From NCBI RefSeq assembly GCF_020880815.1, contig NZ_JAJITD010000022.1:62001-126000 (forward strand): 64,000 nucleotides of DNA, in the 5' to 3' direction. The DNA is from Paraburkholderia sejongensis (GTDB lineage: Bacteria > Pseudomonadota > Gammaproteobacteria > Burkholderiales > Burkholderiaceae). The notes under the pieces are model-generated. The model saw only the letters and a program-made list of their open reading frames with translations, had not been told where the DNA came from and ran no database searches. A program made the translations under genes and the position numbers. This document shows, piece after piece, positions 8,663 to 17,236 of this stretch. The number at the start of each line of letters is the position of its first letter. Position 1 is the stretch's first letter.

Positions 8663-10377
8663 TGCGTCGCGCCTCCGTTGCCCGCATTGCCCGCAATGGC
8701 CGCCGCCGTGCGCGCGGCATCTTCCTCCTGCAGCTTGCGCCACAGGATCTTGCCGCTGCCCGACTTCGGCAGCGACGCGACGAATTCGACGATGCGCGGC
8801 GCCTTGTACACGGCCATCTGCTCGTGCGCCCAGTCGATGATCTCCTGCGCGGTGATATCCGCGGCGCGCGCCGGAGTCGGCACGACCAGCGCCTTGACGG
8901 TCTCGCCGCGCTTTTCGTCCTTCACGCCGATCACGCAGACTTCGTGAATCGCCGGATGCCGGTACATCAGCGCCTCGACCTCGGCCGGCCAGACCTTGTA
9001 GCCGGACGCGTTGATCATCCGTTTGAGGCGGTCGGTCATGAAAAAGTAGCCATCCTGATCAATATGACCGAGGTCGCCGGTGCGCAGAAAACGCTTGCCG
9101 TCGAGTTCGACGAATGCTTCGTCGGTCGCCTTCTGGTTGCGCCAGTAACCGCGCATCACCTGCGGCCCGTTGACGACGATCTCACCGGTCTCGCCGCGCG
9201 GCACTTCCTGCAACGTGACGGGATCGATCACCCGCGAGTCGACGTCGAACACCGGAATGCCGAGACACTGTGGCTTGGGCCGCTGCGGCGGATTGATGTG
9301 GGTGGCCGCGATCGTCTCCGTCATCCCGTAGCCTTCGACATAATCGAGCCCGGTCAGCGCCTTCAGCTTCTTCGCGATCGCGTCGGGCATCGCCGCGCCG
9401 CCGCCGCGCGTGCCGGACAGGCTCGACAGATCGTATTCGCCGAGCCGCGGGTTCGACAGGAAATCGACCATCATCGTCGAGATCGACTGCCATGCGGTTA
9501 TCCGGTAGCGCTGCATGCAGAACGCGGCCGCATCGCGATCCCAGCGCGACATCACGACGATCGTCACAGCCGAGTACAGCGCGGAGTTCATTCCGCCCTG
9601 CATGCCGGTCACGTGGAAAAACGGCAGCACCGACAGATGCACGCCGTCGGCCGCCGCGCCGAACCACACGCAGCCGCCGACCAGCGTGCTCATCACGCTG
9701 CGATGCGTATGCATGCAACCTTTCGGCCGGCCGGTCGTGCCCGACGTGTACGGCATCACGCACAGGTCGTCGGGGCCGGCGGTCAGCGGCCCGGGCGCGA
9801 TACGCCGCGCCAGCGCATCCTGCCAGGCGGTCACGCCCGCGCGTTCGATCCGCTTACGCGGCGCCGCGACGAACTCGGGCACCGCGATCGGCGACGGCCG
9901 CTTCAGATAATCGCTATAAGTCGCGACGATCGCATGTTCGAGCCCCTGGCCGGGGCCGCCGCCGAGCAGCGGCTCGACGTTGTCGAACAGACACTGCGGC
10001 GCGATGATCGTGGTCGCGCCGCTGTCCTCGACGTAATGCGCGAGCTCCGCGCTCATGTTCATCGGATTGACCGGCACCACCACTGCGTTCGCCCGCAAAA
10101 TCCCGTAGTACGCGATGATCCACTGCGGACTGTTCTGCATATAGAGCAGCACGCGATCGCCGGCCTGCACGCCGCATTCCTGCTGCAGAAAACCGGCGAG
10201 CCGTTCGGCCTCGTCGCGGAACTGCGCGAACGTGACCGGCGTGTCGTAATAGACGATGAACGGTTTGTCGGGAAAACGCGTTGCCGATACTTCGGCGTTG
10301 TAGAAGAGATTGGTTTGCGGCAGCGTCAGATGCCGCGTCACTTGCGGCGGCCAATGCGGGTAATGGTGTTCGTTCAC
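8659..10377 (-). CDS. long-chain fatty-acid-CoA ligase-like AMP-dependent synthetase
   Basis: Second adenylate-forming ligase, 572 residues. It begins MNEHHYPHWPPQVTRHLTLP and has PYTSGTTGRPKGCMHTH (A3), EGYGMTETIAATHINPP (A5), TGDLGHIDQDGYFFMTDRLK and a C-terminal KSGSGKILWRK with the catalytic Lys. The N-terminal segment LPQTNLFYNAEVSATRFPDK is the usual start of FadD-type acyl-CoA synthetases. It is 98 nt downstream of the acyl-CoA dehydrogenase gene and overlaps the next ligase by 4 nt. Confidence 0.9.
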   Translation of the reverse strand: MNEHHYPHWPPQVTRHLTLPQTNLFYNAEVSATRFPDKPFIVYYDTPVTFAQFRDEAERLAGFLQQECGVQAGDRVLLYMQNSPQWIIAYYGILRANAVVVPVNPMNMSAELAHYVEDSGATTIIAPQCLFDNVEPLLGGGPGQGLEHAIVATYSDYLKRPSPIAVPEFVAAPRKRIERAGVTAWQDALARRIAPGPLTAGPDDLCVMPYTSGTTGRPKGCMHTHRSVMSTLVGGCVWFGAAADGVHLSVLPFFHVTGMQGGMNSALYSAVTIVVMSRWDRDAAAFCMQRYRITAWQSISTMMVDFLSNPRLGEYDLSSLSGTRGGGAAMPDAIAKKLKALTGLDYVEGYGMTETIAATHINPPQRPKPQCLGIPVFDVDSRVIDPVTLQEVPRGETGEIVVNGPQVMRGYWRNQKATDEAFVELDGKRFLRTGDLGHIDQDGYFFMTDRLKRMINASGYKVWPAEVEALMYRHPAIHEVCVIGVKDEKRGETVKALVVPTPARAADITAQEIIDWAHEQMAVYKAPRIVEFVASLPKSGSGKILWRKLQEEDAARTAAAIAGNAGNGGATQ

Positions 10378-10475
10378 AGGCGTCTCCGGCTTGTTCGATG
10401 TGCTCTGGCGGTGCGTTGCGGCGCACGCTTCGAGGGGCGCGTCGGGGCAAAGCCCGGCGCACCGTCGCGACTCGA

Positions 10476-11699
10476 TCAGTGCTTCAGATAGCGCCCGAGT
10501 TCCATGCTCGCAATCGCATTGCGATGCACTTCGTCGGGGCCGTCGGCAAAACGCAGCGTGCGCGAACTCGCGTAGGCGCGCGCGAGGCCGAAGTCGTCGC
10601 TGACCGCGCCGCCGCCGTGCGCCTGCATCGCCCAGTCGATCACCTGGCAGGCCATGTTCGGCGCGGCGACCTTGATCATCGCGATTTCCTGGCGCGCTTC
10701 CTTATTGCCGACCGTATCCATCTTGTACGCGGCGTTCAGCACCAGAAAGCGCGTCTGGTCGATCAGGATGCGCGCGTTCGCGATCCGTTCGCGCGTCACG
10801 CCCTGCTCCGCGATCGGTTTGCCGAACGCGACCCGGCCGAGCGAGCGGCGGCACATCGCTTCGAGCGCGCGCTCGGCGCGACCGATCAGGCGCATGCAGT
10901 GATGGATGCGGCCCGGGCCGAGCCGGCCCTGGGCGATTTCGAAACCGCGTCCTTCGCCGAGCAGCATGTTGGCCGCGGGCACCCGCACGTTGTCGAAGAC
11001 GATTTCCGCGTGGCCGTGCGGCGCGTCGTCGTAGCCGAAGACCGGCAGATGACGCAGCACGTTGACGCCGGGAGTGTCCATCGGCACGAGGATCATCGAC
11101 TGCTGCTGATGGCGGCTCGGATGTTCGGGATCGGACTTGCCCATGAAGATCAGGATCTTGCAGCGCGGATCGTTCGCGCCGGAGGTCCACCATTTACGAC
11201 CGTTCAGCACGTAATGATCGCCGTCGCGCACGATGCTCGCGGCGATATTGGTCGCATCCGACGACGCGACTTCCGGCTCGGTCATCGCGAACGCCGAGCG
11301 GATCGTGCCGTCGAGCAGCGGCAATAGCCACTGCTGTTGTTGTTCGGCAGTCGCGTAACGCACCAGCGTTTCCATGTTGCCGGTGTCGGGCGCGGAGCAG
11401 TTGAACGGCTCCGCGCCGATATGCGAGCGCCCCATGATTTCGCACAGCGGCGCGTATTCGAGGTTCGTCAGGCCCGCGCCGTATTTCGATTCGGGCAGAA
11501 ACAGATTCCACAGGCCGGCGGCTTTGGCCTTTTCTTTCAACTCTTCGATGACCGGCGCCGGTTGCCAGCGATTGCCCGCGTCGCGGGCCGCGTCCATCTG
11601 CGCTTCGAACACGGCTTCGGCGGGATAGACGTATCCGTCCATGAATGCGGTCAGGCGTTTTTGCAGACTTCTGACTTTCTCCGAGTACTCGAAATTCAT
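10476..11699 (-). CDS. acyl-CoA dehydrogenase family protein
   Basis: FAD-dependent acyl-CoA dehydrogenase of 407 residues, introducing the alpha,beta double bond into an acyl-CoA. Landmarks are FAMTEPEVASSDATN (flavin and substrate loop), YVLNGRKWWTSGA, and the C-terminal QAHGGGAVSDDFGLA ending with LRFADGPDEVHR. These features resemble the ACAD10/11 group of large-substrate dehydrogenases. ATG 11699 follows GGAGAC by 5 nt and gives the start MNFEYSEKVRSLQ. Its partner electron-transfer flavoprotein is not in the window. Confidence 0.9.
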   Translation of the reverse strand: MNFEYSEKVRSLQKRLTAFMDGYVYPAEAVFEAQMDAARDAGNRWQPAPVIEELKEKAKAAGLWNLFLPESKYGAGLTNLEYAPLCEIMGRSHIGAEPFNCSAPDTGNMETLVRYATAEQQQQWLLPLLDGTIRSAFAMTEPEVASSDATNIAASIVRDGDHYVLNGRKWWTSGANDPRCKILIFMGKSDPEHPSRHQQQSMILVPMDTPGVNVLRHLPVFGYDDAPHGHAEIVFDNVRVPAANMLLGEGRGFEIAQGRLGPGRIHHCMRLIGRAERALEAMCRRSLGRVAFGKPIAEQGVTRERIANARILIDQTRFLVLNAAYKMDTVGNKEARQEIAMIKVAAPNMACQVIDWAMQAHGGGAVSDDFGLARAYASSRTLRFADGPDEVHRNAIASMELGRYLKH

Positions 11700-11780
11700 C
11701 CAGCGTCTCCAATGTTTGTTTTTCGTGTCTGCGCGGCACAAAACCGCGCGCTCACCCACCGCGCGCAGTGACACGGGTAC

Positions 11781-12554
11781 TCAGATAATGATCGAGCCGC
11801 CGTCCACCGCCAGATACTGGCCGGTCACATGGCGCGAGGCCTCGCTGGCGAGAAACACCACCGGCCCCATCAGATCCTCGTCGCCGCCCAGGCGCCGCAA
11901 CGGCGTGCGCGCGACAATCGTGTCCTCGAGTCTGTCGAGAAGTCCCGCGGACATTTTCGACGGAAAGAAGCCGGGGCAAATCGCATTGACGTTGATGTTG
12001 TACTTGCCCCATTCGGCGGCGAGCGCGCGCGTGAAGTTGATCGCCGCCGCCTTCGACGTGTTGTACGCAATCGTATTCATGCCCGGTGGCGAGCCCTTCA
12101 GGCCGGCCACCGACGCGACGTTGATGATCTTGCCCGCGCGGCGCGGGATCATGCTGCGCTTGCCGACTTCGCGCGCGAGGAAGAACGGCGCGTTGACGTT
12201 CAGGTTCATCACCTTGTGCCACGCGTCGTCCGGATACTCTTCGGCGGGCGCGCCCCAGGTGGCGCCCGCGTTGTTGATCAGAATGTCGATCTGGCCATGC
12301 GCGTTCAGCACGTCGTCGACCAGAGCCGGAATGCCGTCGAAGCGCTGCAGATCGTTGACGATGGTGCGCGTGTCGATGCCGCGCGAGTGCAGATGTTCTT
12401 TCGCTTCGGCGAGTTCGTCGGGCTTGCGCGCGGAGATCGCGATCTTGCAGCCCATTTCGCCGAGTGCCTCGGCCATTTGCAGACCGAGTCCGCGCGAGCC
12501 TCCGGTGATCAATGCAACCTTGCCGTCGAGGTTAAACAGGTCCTTCACTGACAT
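11781..12554 (-). CDS. SDR family oxidoreductase (FabG-like)
   Basis: Classical SDR of 257 residues: TGGSRGLG cofactor motif at residue 17, NNAGATWG near 93, catalytic Ser in INVASVAG, YNTSK, and the C-terminal VDGGSIII. This layout is that of 3-oxoacyl or 3-hydroxyacyl-CoA reductase/dehydrogenases. GGAGGAG stands 6 nt before ATG 12554. It is the first gene of the leftward acyl-CoA operon; a promoter at 12611-12639 and a palindrome at 12574-12585 lie just upstream. Confidence 0.9.
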   Translation of the reverse strand: MSVKDLFNLDGKVALITGGSRGLGLQMAEALGEMGCKIAISARKPDELAEAKEHLHSRGIDTRTIVNDLQRFDGIPALVDDVLNAHGQIDILINNAGATWGAPAEEYPDDAWHKVMNLNVNAPFFLAREVGKRSMIPRRAGKIINVASVAGLKGSPPGMNTIAYNTSKAAAINFTRALAAEWGKYNINVNAICPGFFPSKMSAGLLDRLEDTIVARTPLRRLGGDEDLMGPVVFLASEASRHVTGQYLAVDGGSIII

Positions 12555-12573
12555 GCGACGCTCCTCCAGTTGT

Positions 12574-12585
12574 TCTGCAATGCAG
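12574..12585. promoter_or_regulatory. palindrome TCTGCAATGCAG, candidate operator
   Basis: The core CTGCA-A-TGCAG is identical to the liv promoter palindrome (1185-1197). Here it lies about 20 nt before the first codon of the SDR gene and downstream of the predicted transcription start. A shared regulator, possibly the IclR protein at 14733-15626, is an inference. Confidence 0.45.
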
Positions 12586-12610
12586 TTTTTGATTCCGGAA
12601 TTGTTCGACC

Positions 12611-12639
12611 ATCATACGTGCCGAAATTCGGCGTGTAAA
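12611..12639 (-). promoter_or_regulatory. sigma70-type promoter of acyl-CoA operon with palindrome in its spacer
   Basis: On the minus strand, -35 TTTACA (12639-12634) and -10 TATGAT (12616-12611) are separated by 17 bp. The perfect 6-1-6 palindrome GCCGAAATTCGGC (12620-12632) lies within the spacer and is well placed for a repressor or MerR-like twist activator. Confidence 0.6.
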
Positions 12640-12831
12640 TAAAAGCACGATCATTCGTTTCCGATATAAACTGGCACGCACTGCGGGCGGAAGGTTCCTC
12701 AGGACTTACCCGTAGCGCACGTGTTTCAAAGCTTCGTCACCGTCGATCCGACCTGCATACACGAGCGCCGGCACCCGGCGTCCGGCGATGCTGTTCCGCA
12801 CAGCGGCTTACCTTTGAATGGGCTTACATCG

Positions 12832-14637
12832 ATGCAAGATGCGCAAATCATCAAGACGCGGGATCTGGAATTCCAGCTGTTCGAAGTCCTCGAAGCCGAG
12901 ACGCTGACGCAACGCGCGCGTCACGCGGATCACAGCCGCGAGACCTTCAACGCGGCGCTCGAAACCGCGCATGCGGTCGCGGTCGAGAAATTCGCGCCGC
13001 ACAATCGCCTGTCCGACGAGCACGAACCGCAGTTCGACGGCCAGCGCGTGAGCATCCCGCACGAAGTGAAAGACGCGCTCGACGCATTGCGCGCGACCGG
13101 CTTTCTCGCCGCGGGCAAGGACTACGAACTGGGCGGCATGCAGTTGCCGGCGGTGATTTCGTTCGCGTGTCTGTCGCTGTTCAAGAGCGCGAACATCGCG
13201 ACCTCGTCTTACGCAATGCTAACGAGTGCGAATGCGAATGTAATCGAGCGCTTCGGCTCGGAAACGCAGAAGCGCAAGTACCTCGGCGCACTGCTCGAAG
13301 GCCGCGCGTTCGGCACGATGGCGCTGACCGAACCGCAGGCGGGTTCGAGCCTGTCGGATCTGACCACCAGCGCGACGCCGAATGCGCACGGCACCTACTC
13401 GCTGCGCGGCAACAAGATTTTTATTTCGGGCGGCGACCATGAACTGAGCGAGAACATCGTGCATCTGGTGCTCGCGCGAATTCCGGGCGGGCCGCCGGGA
13501 GTCAAGGGCATCTCGCTATTCACCGTGCCGAAGTTTCGGGTCAACGACGACGGTAGCCTCGGCGCGCGCAACGACGTCGCGCTCGCGGGTCTGATTCACA
13601 AGATGGGCTGGCGCGGCACCACGTCGACGATGCTGTCGTTCGGCGAGCACGGCGAGTGCATCGGCGAACTGGTCGGCGAACCGCATCATGGGCTCGCGTA
13701 CATGTTCCATATGATGAACGAAGCGCGTATCGGCGTCGGTCTCGGCGCGGTGATGCTCGGCTATCGCGGCTACCTCGCCTCGCTCGACTACGCGCGCGAA
13801 CGCCCGCAAGGACGCCACCCGACCAACAAGAATCCGCTCGATCCGCAACTGCCGCTGATCGAACACGCGGACGTGCGCCGTATGCTGCTCGCGCAAAAGG
13901 CCTATGTGGAAGGGGCATACGCGCTGTGTCTGTACGCGGCGCGGCTGGTCGACGAACAGAACACCGGCGAAAGCGATGCCGCGCGCGCCGAAGCGGCGCT
14001 GCTGCTCGATCTGCTGACGCCGATCGTCAAGTCGTGGCCGTCGCAATGGTGTCTCGAAGCGAACAGCCTTGCGATCCAGATTCACGGCGGCTACGGCTAC
14101 ACGCGCGAATATCCGGTCGAGCAGTTCTATCGCGACAACCGTCTGAACATGATTCACGAAGGCACGCACGGGATTCAGGCGCTCGACCTGCTCGGCCGCA
14201 AGGTCACGATGAAACAAGGCGCCGCGCTGAAGCTGTTTTCACGCGAGTTGCAACGCACGATTGACGCCGCGCGCGAGCAGGAGCCGCTGAAGCTCCATGC
14301 CGACGCGCTCGCCGCCGCGTGGCGCGACGTGACGAGCACGCTCGAAGCGCTGCTGCCGACGCTCGCGAGCGATGCCGAGCTCGCGCTCGCCAATGCGAAT
14401 GCGTTTCTCGAAGCGTTCGGTCATGTGGTTTTGGCGTGGACGTGGCTGCGTCAGGCGCTGGTCGCGCACGCCGCGCTGCCGCGCGCGAATGGCGCGGCGG
14501 ATCAGGACTTCTATCGCGGCAAGCTGCACGCGTGCCAATGGTTCTTCCGTTGCGAACTACCGCGCGTCGCCGCGATGCTGGCGCCACTGCGCACGCTCGA
14601 CGACACCACGCTCAGCATGTCGCCGCAGTGGTTCTAG
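12832..14637 (+). CDS. acyl-CoA dehydrogenase, large DmdC-like type
   Basis: Acyl-CoA dehydrogenase of 601 residues, about 200 longer than the classical type. The core has FGTMALTEPQAGSSLSD, LRGNKIFISGGDHELSEN and MIHEGTHGIQALDLLGRK. A C-terminal helical domain (about residues 450-600) follows, as in 3-methylmercaptopropionyl-CoA dehydrogenase DmdC and related proteins. It is transcribed away from the acyl-CoA operon. ATG 12832 was chosen because the family begins close to this point; no strong ribosome site is visible, and an upstream open stretch from 12721 has unconvincing composition. Confidence 0.88.
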   Translation: MQDAQIIKTRDLEFQLFEVLEAETLTQRARHADHSRETFNAALETAHAVAVEKFAPHNRLSDEHEPQFDGQRVSIPHEVKDALDALRATGFLAAGKDYELGGMQLPAVISFACLSLFKSANIATSSYAMLTSANANVIERFGSETQKRKYLGALLEGRAFGTMALTEPQAGSSLSDLTTSATPNAHGTYSLRGNKIFISGGDHELSENIVHLVLARIPGGPPGVKGISLFTVPKFRVNDDGSLGARNDVALAGLIHKMGWRGTTSTMLSFGEHGECIGELVGEPHHGLAYMFHMMNEARIGVGLGAVMLGYRGYLASLDYARERPQGRHPTNKNPLDPQLPLIEHADVRRMLLAQKAYVEGAYALCLYAARLVDEQNTGESDAARAEAALLLDLLTPIVKSWPSQWCLEANSLAIQIHGGYGYTREYPVEQFYRDNRLNMIHEGTHGIQALDLLGRKVTMKQGAALKLFSRELQRTIDAAREQEPLKLHADALAAAWRDVTSTLEALLPTLASDAELALANANAFLEAFGHVVLAWTWLRQALVAHAALPRANGAADQDFYRGKLHACQWFFRCELPRVAAMLAPLRTLDDTTLSMSPQWF

Positions 14638-14647
14638 TCGAGCCAGC

Positions 14648-14675
14648 CGGCCGCGCGATATAGCGAGCGCGGCCG
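14648..14675. terminator. hairpin between convergent genes
   Basis: A perfect 9-bp stem, CGGCCGCGC (14648-14656) with GCGCGGCCG (14667-14675), lies 10 nt after the acyl-CoA dehydrogenase stop. There is no immediate T tract, so termination by this hairpin is only probable. Confidence 0.4.
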
Positions 14676-14732
14676 ATGACGAACCGCACTTTTTATCGCC
14701 CGCCCACCCGCGGAACCGGACCACGCCGCCGC

Positions 14733-15626
14733 TCAATGCGACAGCGCGGTTTCCAGTTGCGAGACCACCTCGAGCAAACGCGGCCGCACTTCTTCGAGCA
14801 GAAATTCCTTCGACAGCTTGAACGCCGGCCCGCCCACGTTGATCGCCATGATCGGCAATTCGCCGCCCGGCTGGAATGCACGGGCAATGCCGTTCACTTC
14901 CTTCTGCCAGTCGCCGAACGAGGTCGTCACGCCGAGCGTGCGGTAATCGTCGAGGGCTTTTTCGATGCCGCGCCGCGTCTTCGGCCACGCGACGTGATCG
15001 AGTTCGCGCACCTGCTCCATGAAGCTGAGGCGCTCGTGTTCGGGCAGCGCCGCGAGCCATGCGCGACCGATCGCCGAGGTCGCGACCGGAATGCGCGAGC
15101 CGACTTCGAGCGTCAGCGTCAACGCGACCGAGCCGCGGCAATTCTCGACGTAGATCATCGACAGCCGGTCGCGCGTGCCGAGCGACACGGTCGCGCCGCA
15201 TACGTCCGCGAGTTCCTGCATCACCGGCCGCGCGATCTTGCGTACATCGAGGCGCGCGAGCATCGCGCTGCCGAGCGCAAGCGATGCGGTGCCGAGCCGG
15301 TACTTGCCGCTCTCTTTCAGATGGATCAGATAGCCGAGCAGCGTCAGCGTATGCGTGAGTCGCGAGACCGTCGATTTCGGCAGCCGGCAGCGCGCGGCCA
15401 GTTCCTGATTGCTCAGCGATTTATCGCCGGAACGGAAGCACGCGAGCACTTCGAGTCCACGCGCGAGCGCGGTGACGAAATGGCGGTCGTCCTTGTGCAA
15501 TTCATGCGCGGTACGCATCGCGAGCGTGGCGGGCGCCTTCGCGGCGGCGAGCGAAGCGGCCGGAGAATCGTCGGCGTTGGGGAGGTCGGTGCCCGCTTCG
15601 GCCGGGCTGTAATTGGTTTTGTTCAA
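14733..15626 (-). CDS. IclR family transcriptional regulator
   Basis: DNA-binding regulator of 297 residues. The winged helix (about residues 48-110) includes ALARGLEVLACF, SNQELAARCRLPKSTVSRL and GYLIHLKESGKYRLG. The C-terminal ligand-binding domain has TSAIGRAWLAAL and the IclR-typical GVTTSFGDW and IMAINVGGPAF. The long frame begins with TTG 15626; an internal ATG at 15518 would remove 36 poorly conserved residues, so the start is unsure. Its position suggests that it controls the adjacent acyl-CoA genes and perhaps the liv operon. Confidence 0.88.
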   Translation of the reverse strand: MNKTNYSPAEAGTDLPNADDSPAASLAAAKAPATLAMRTAHELHKDDRHFVTALARGLEVLACFRSGDKSLSNQELAARCRLPKSTVSRLTHTLTLLGYLIHLKESGKYRLGTASLALGSAMLARLDVRKIARPVMQELADVCGATVSLGTRDRLSMIYVENCRGSVALTLTLEVGSRIPVATSAIGRAWLAALPEHERLSFMEQVRELDHVAWPKTRRGIEKALDDYRTLGVTTSFGDWQKEVNGIARAFQPGGELPIMAINVGGPAFKLSKEFLLEEVRPRLLEVVSQLETALSH

Positions 15627-15999
15627 GAGGAAACGGGCTCCCCGAAGGCGGTGGTCGGCCTGAAAACCGGCACCTTGAAAACGGATCTGGCGATCCGGGA
15701 TGCGGAATTATAGTCTCAAACGCAGGCCCGCTTTAGCGGGTCGCGGGTCCGTGCAGCGGCCGCCGACAAGCATCGCTGTCGCTGTGCGCGCCGCCGATCC
15801 GGCCATGCAATGCGCACGCATCGCAGCATTTTCTTCGCGTCCGCGCGCCGCGTGGAGTATCGTTTAAGCGCGCCGGAGGCGCCGCAACGGCACTCTTCTA
15901 TAAGACGGGCGGTTCCGCAGAGGCCGGACCTGCTCGACCCAGGCGCAGCATTTTTTGCCAGCAACGAAGCGAACTCCACTTATCGAGGATGGTGAAAAC
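15627..15999. other. divergent intergenic region between iclR-type gene and BON gene
   Basis: About 373 bases without a gene. It holds the inverted repeat CGGATC-TGGC-GATCCG at 15682-15697, 56-71 bases before the regulator start, and a small GC-rich hairpin at 15727-15740. Promoters for both flanking genes should be here but are not clear to me. Confidence 0.5.
15682..15697. promoter_or_regulatory. inverted repeat upstream of the IclR gene
   Basis: CGGATC and GATCCG are separated by TGGC. The position suggests an autoregulatory operator. The sequence differs from the two palindromes at 12575-12632, so it may serve another protein or none. Confidence 0.3.
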
Positions 16000-16383
16000 G
16001 TGAAAACAGTCAATCTCTTGAAAGCACTCGGTATCGCGCTGTGCGTGGCGAGCGCGTCCAGCGTCTATGCCCAGGCGTCCGACGCGCAACCGGCGGCCGA
16101 CACGGCCGCCGCGTCGGCCGCGAATCCGAAGGCCACGAAGCAGGCGGACCGCAAGCTCGGCCGCGACGTGCGGCGCGCGCTGTCGCGGACGTCGGGCTTC
16201 AATGTGTCGAACGTGTTCGTGCGGGCGCGCGGCGGCGCGGTGACGTTGACCGGCTCGGTGCCTCAGGGCAGCATGATCCAGCAGGCCGGCGACGTTGCCA
16301 AAACCGTGCCGGGCGTCACCTCGGTGGCCAACAAGATCACCCTCAGTCCGCGCTCCGGCGGCGGCGGTGGCGGCGGAAGCTGA
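16000..16383 (+). CDS. BON domain-containing periplasmic protein
   Basis: Small exported protein of 127 residues. A signal peptide (about residues 1-24, ending SSVYAQA) is followed by an Ala-rich linker. A single BON domain (about 55-118) contains RKLGRDVRRALSR, GGAVTLTGSVP and VPGVTSVANKI. The C-terminus is a Gly run, GGGGGGGS. BON domains bind phospholipid or attach to the outer membrane, as in OsmY. The start is probably GTG 16000, 11 nt after a GAGG; an earlier ATG lacks a signal sequence. It probably acts in envelope maintenance or stress. Confidence 0.82.
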   Translation: MKTVNLLKALGIALCVASASSVYAQASDAQPAADTAAASAANPKATKQADRKLGRDVRRALSRTSGFNVSNVFVRARGGAVTLTGSVPQGSMIQQAGDVAKTVPGVTSVANKITLSPRSGGGGGGGS

Positions 16384-16498
16384 GCGCGGGCGACGCTCGA
16401 CCGAGCGCTTCAATCCGCTTTCATGTGCTTGAATCAGTCTGAATCCGCCTGAACGAGGCGCCGCCGCCAGCTGTGCATGCGGCGCCTCCCGCTGATCC

Positions 16499-17068
16499 TC
16501 AACGACGCACCAGCCCCACCACATAGCGGCACACCTCGGTGCCCGCATTGAGAAACTCGCATTCGACCGGTGCGCCCAGTTGCAGGCAGTCGCCCGCTTC
16601 GAGCCGGTACGTCAGCCCACCTTCGCGAAACGTCAGGACTCCTTGCGTGACCCAGATCTGCTGATGCTGGAACACGAACGCATCGGACGGATAAGGCACC
16701 CGCACACCCACCGGCAATTCGATTTCGAGCAACTCCAGCACGCCGCCGGTCGGCGGTGAAATGCGTCGCCGCGTATAGCCGGTTTCGGGGTCTTCCCACA
16801 GCGACTGATCCGCCCGGCGCACGAGCCGCTCGCCGGTCTGCTCCGCGAGCGCGAGCAACGTCGACAGCGTCAGCCCGAACGCACCCGACAGCCGCCCGAG
16901 CACCGTCGCGGTCGGGCTCGCCTCGCCGCGCTCGATCTTGCTGATCATCGCTTTCGACACCCCCGAACGCTCGGCCAGCTCGCTGAGCGACCAGTTGCGC
17001 GCCTCGCGCTCGGTCTTGACGCGCGCGGAGATCGCCTGGCTGAGATCGATGGCGGAGGATTCGGACAT
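16499..17068 (-). CDS. XRE family regulator with C-terminal cupin
   Basis: Regulator of 189 residues. The helix-turn-helix (about residues 12-70) contains WSLSELAERSGVSKAMISKIERGEA. A small cupin sensor domain follows (about 110-188), with FVFQHQQIWVTQGVLTF and LEAGDCLQLG. This architecture is common in regulators of amine, amino-acid and sulfur-compound catabolism (PuuR-like). Divergent to the LLM monooxygenase gene with 168 bases between, it is the likely local regulator. A TATAAT at 17107-17102 on the minus strand could be its -10 box. Confidence 0.88.
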   Translation of the reverse strand: MSESSAIDLSQAISARVKTEREARNWSLSELAERSGVSKAMISKIERGEASPTATVLGRLSGAFGLTLSTLLALAEQTGERLVRRADQSLWEDPETGYTRRRISPPTGGVLELLEIELPVGVRVPYPSDAFVFQHQQIWVTQGVLTFREGGLTYRLEAGDCLQLGAPVECEFLNAGTEVCRYVVGLVRR

Positions 17069-17163
17069 GGCGGGTAGTCGGGGCGGAAATGAGTACCGCG
17101 AATTATATCGATGCGTCCCGACGCAGAGCGTACGGCGCTCGCAACGAGACGGCCAATTACGTC

Positions 17164-17192
17164 TTGCATAGTAATTTTCTGTCCACTATATT
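17164..17192 (+). promoter_or_regulatory. sigma70-type promoter of the LLM monooxygenase gene
   Basis: TTGCAT (17164-17169), a 17-bp spacer and TATATT (17187-17192) give a good match to consensus. The first codon is at 17237, so the leader would be about 38 nt. The AT-rich patch stands out from its surroundings. Confidence 0.6.
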
Positions 17193-17236
17193 AAACGACA
17201 CTGCTTGACCGTCCGCCACTCCAGCCGGAACCCGCC

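Noticed and set aside
9511..9520. CTGCATGCAG within the long-chain ligase gene as a third operator
   Set aside because: It lacks the central base of the shared palindrome and lies deep inside coding sequence; likely chance.
15898..16548. Minus-strand frame over the BON gene
   Set aside because: Overlaps a gene with signal peptide and BON motif; the opposite frame is Arg/His-rich and featureless.
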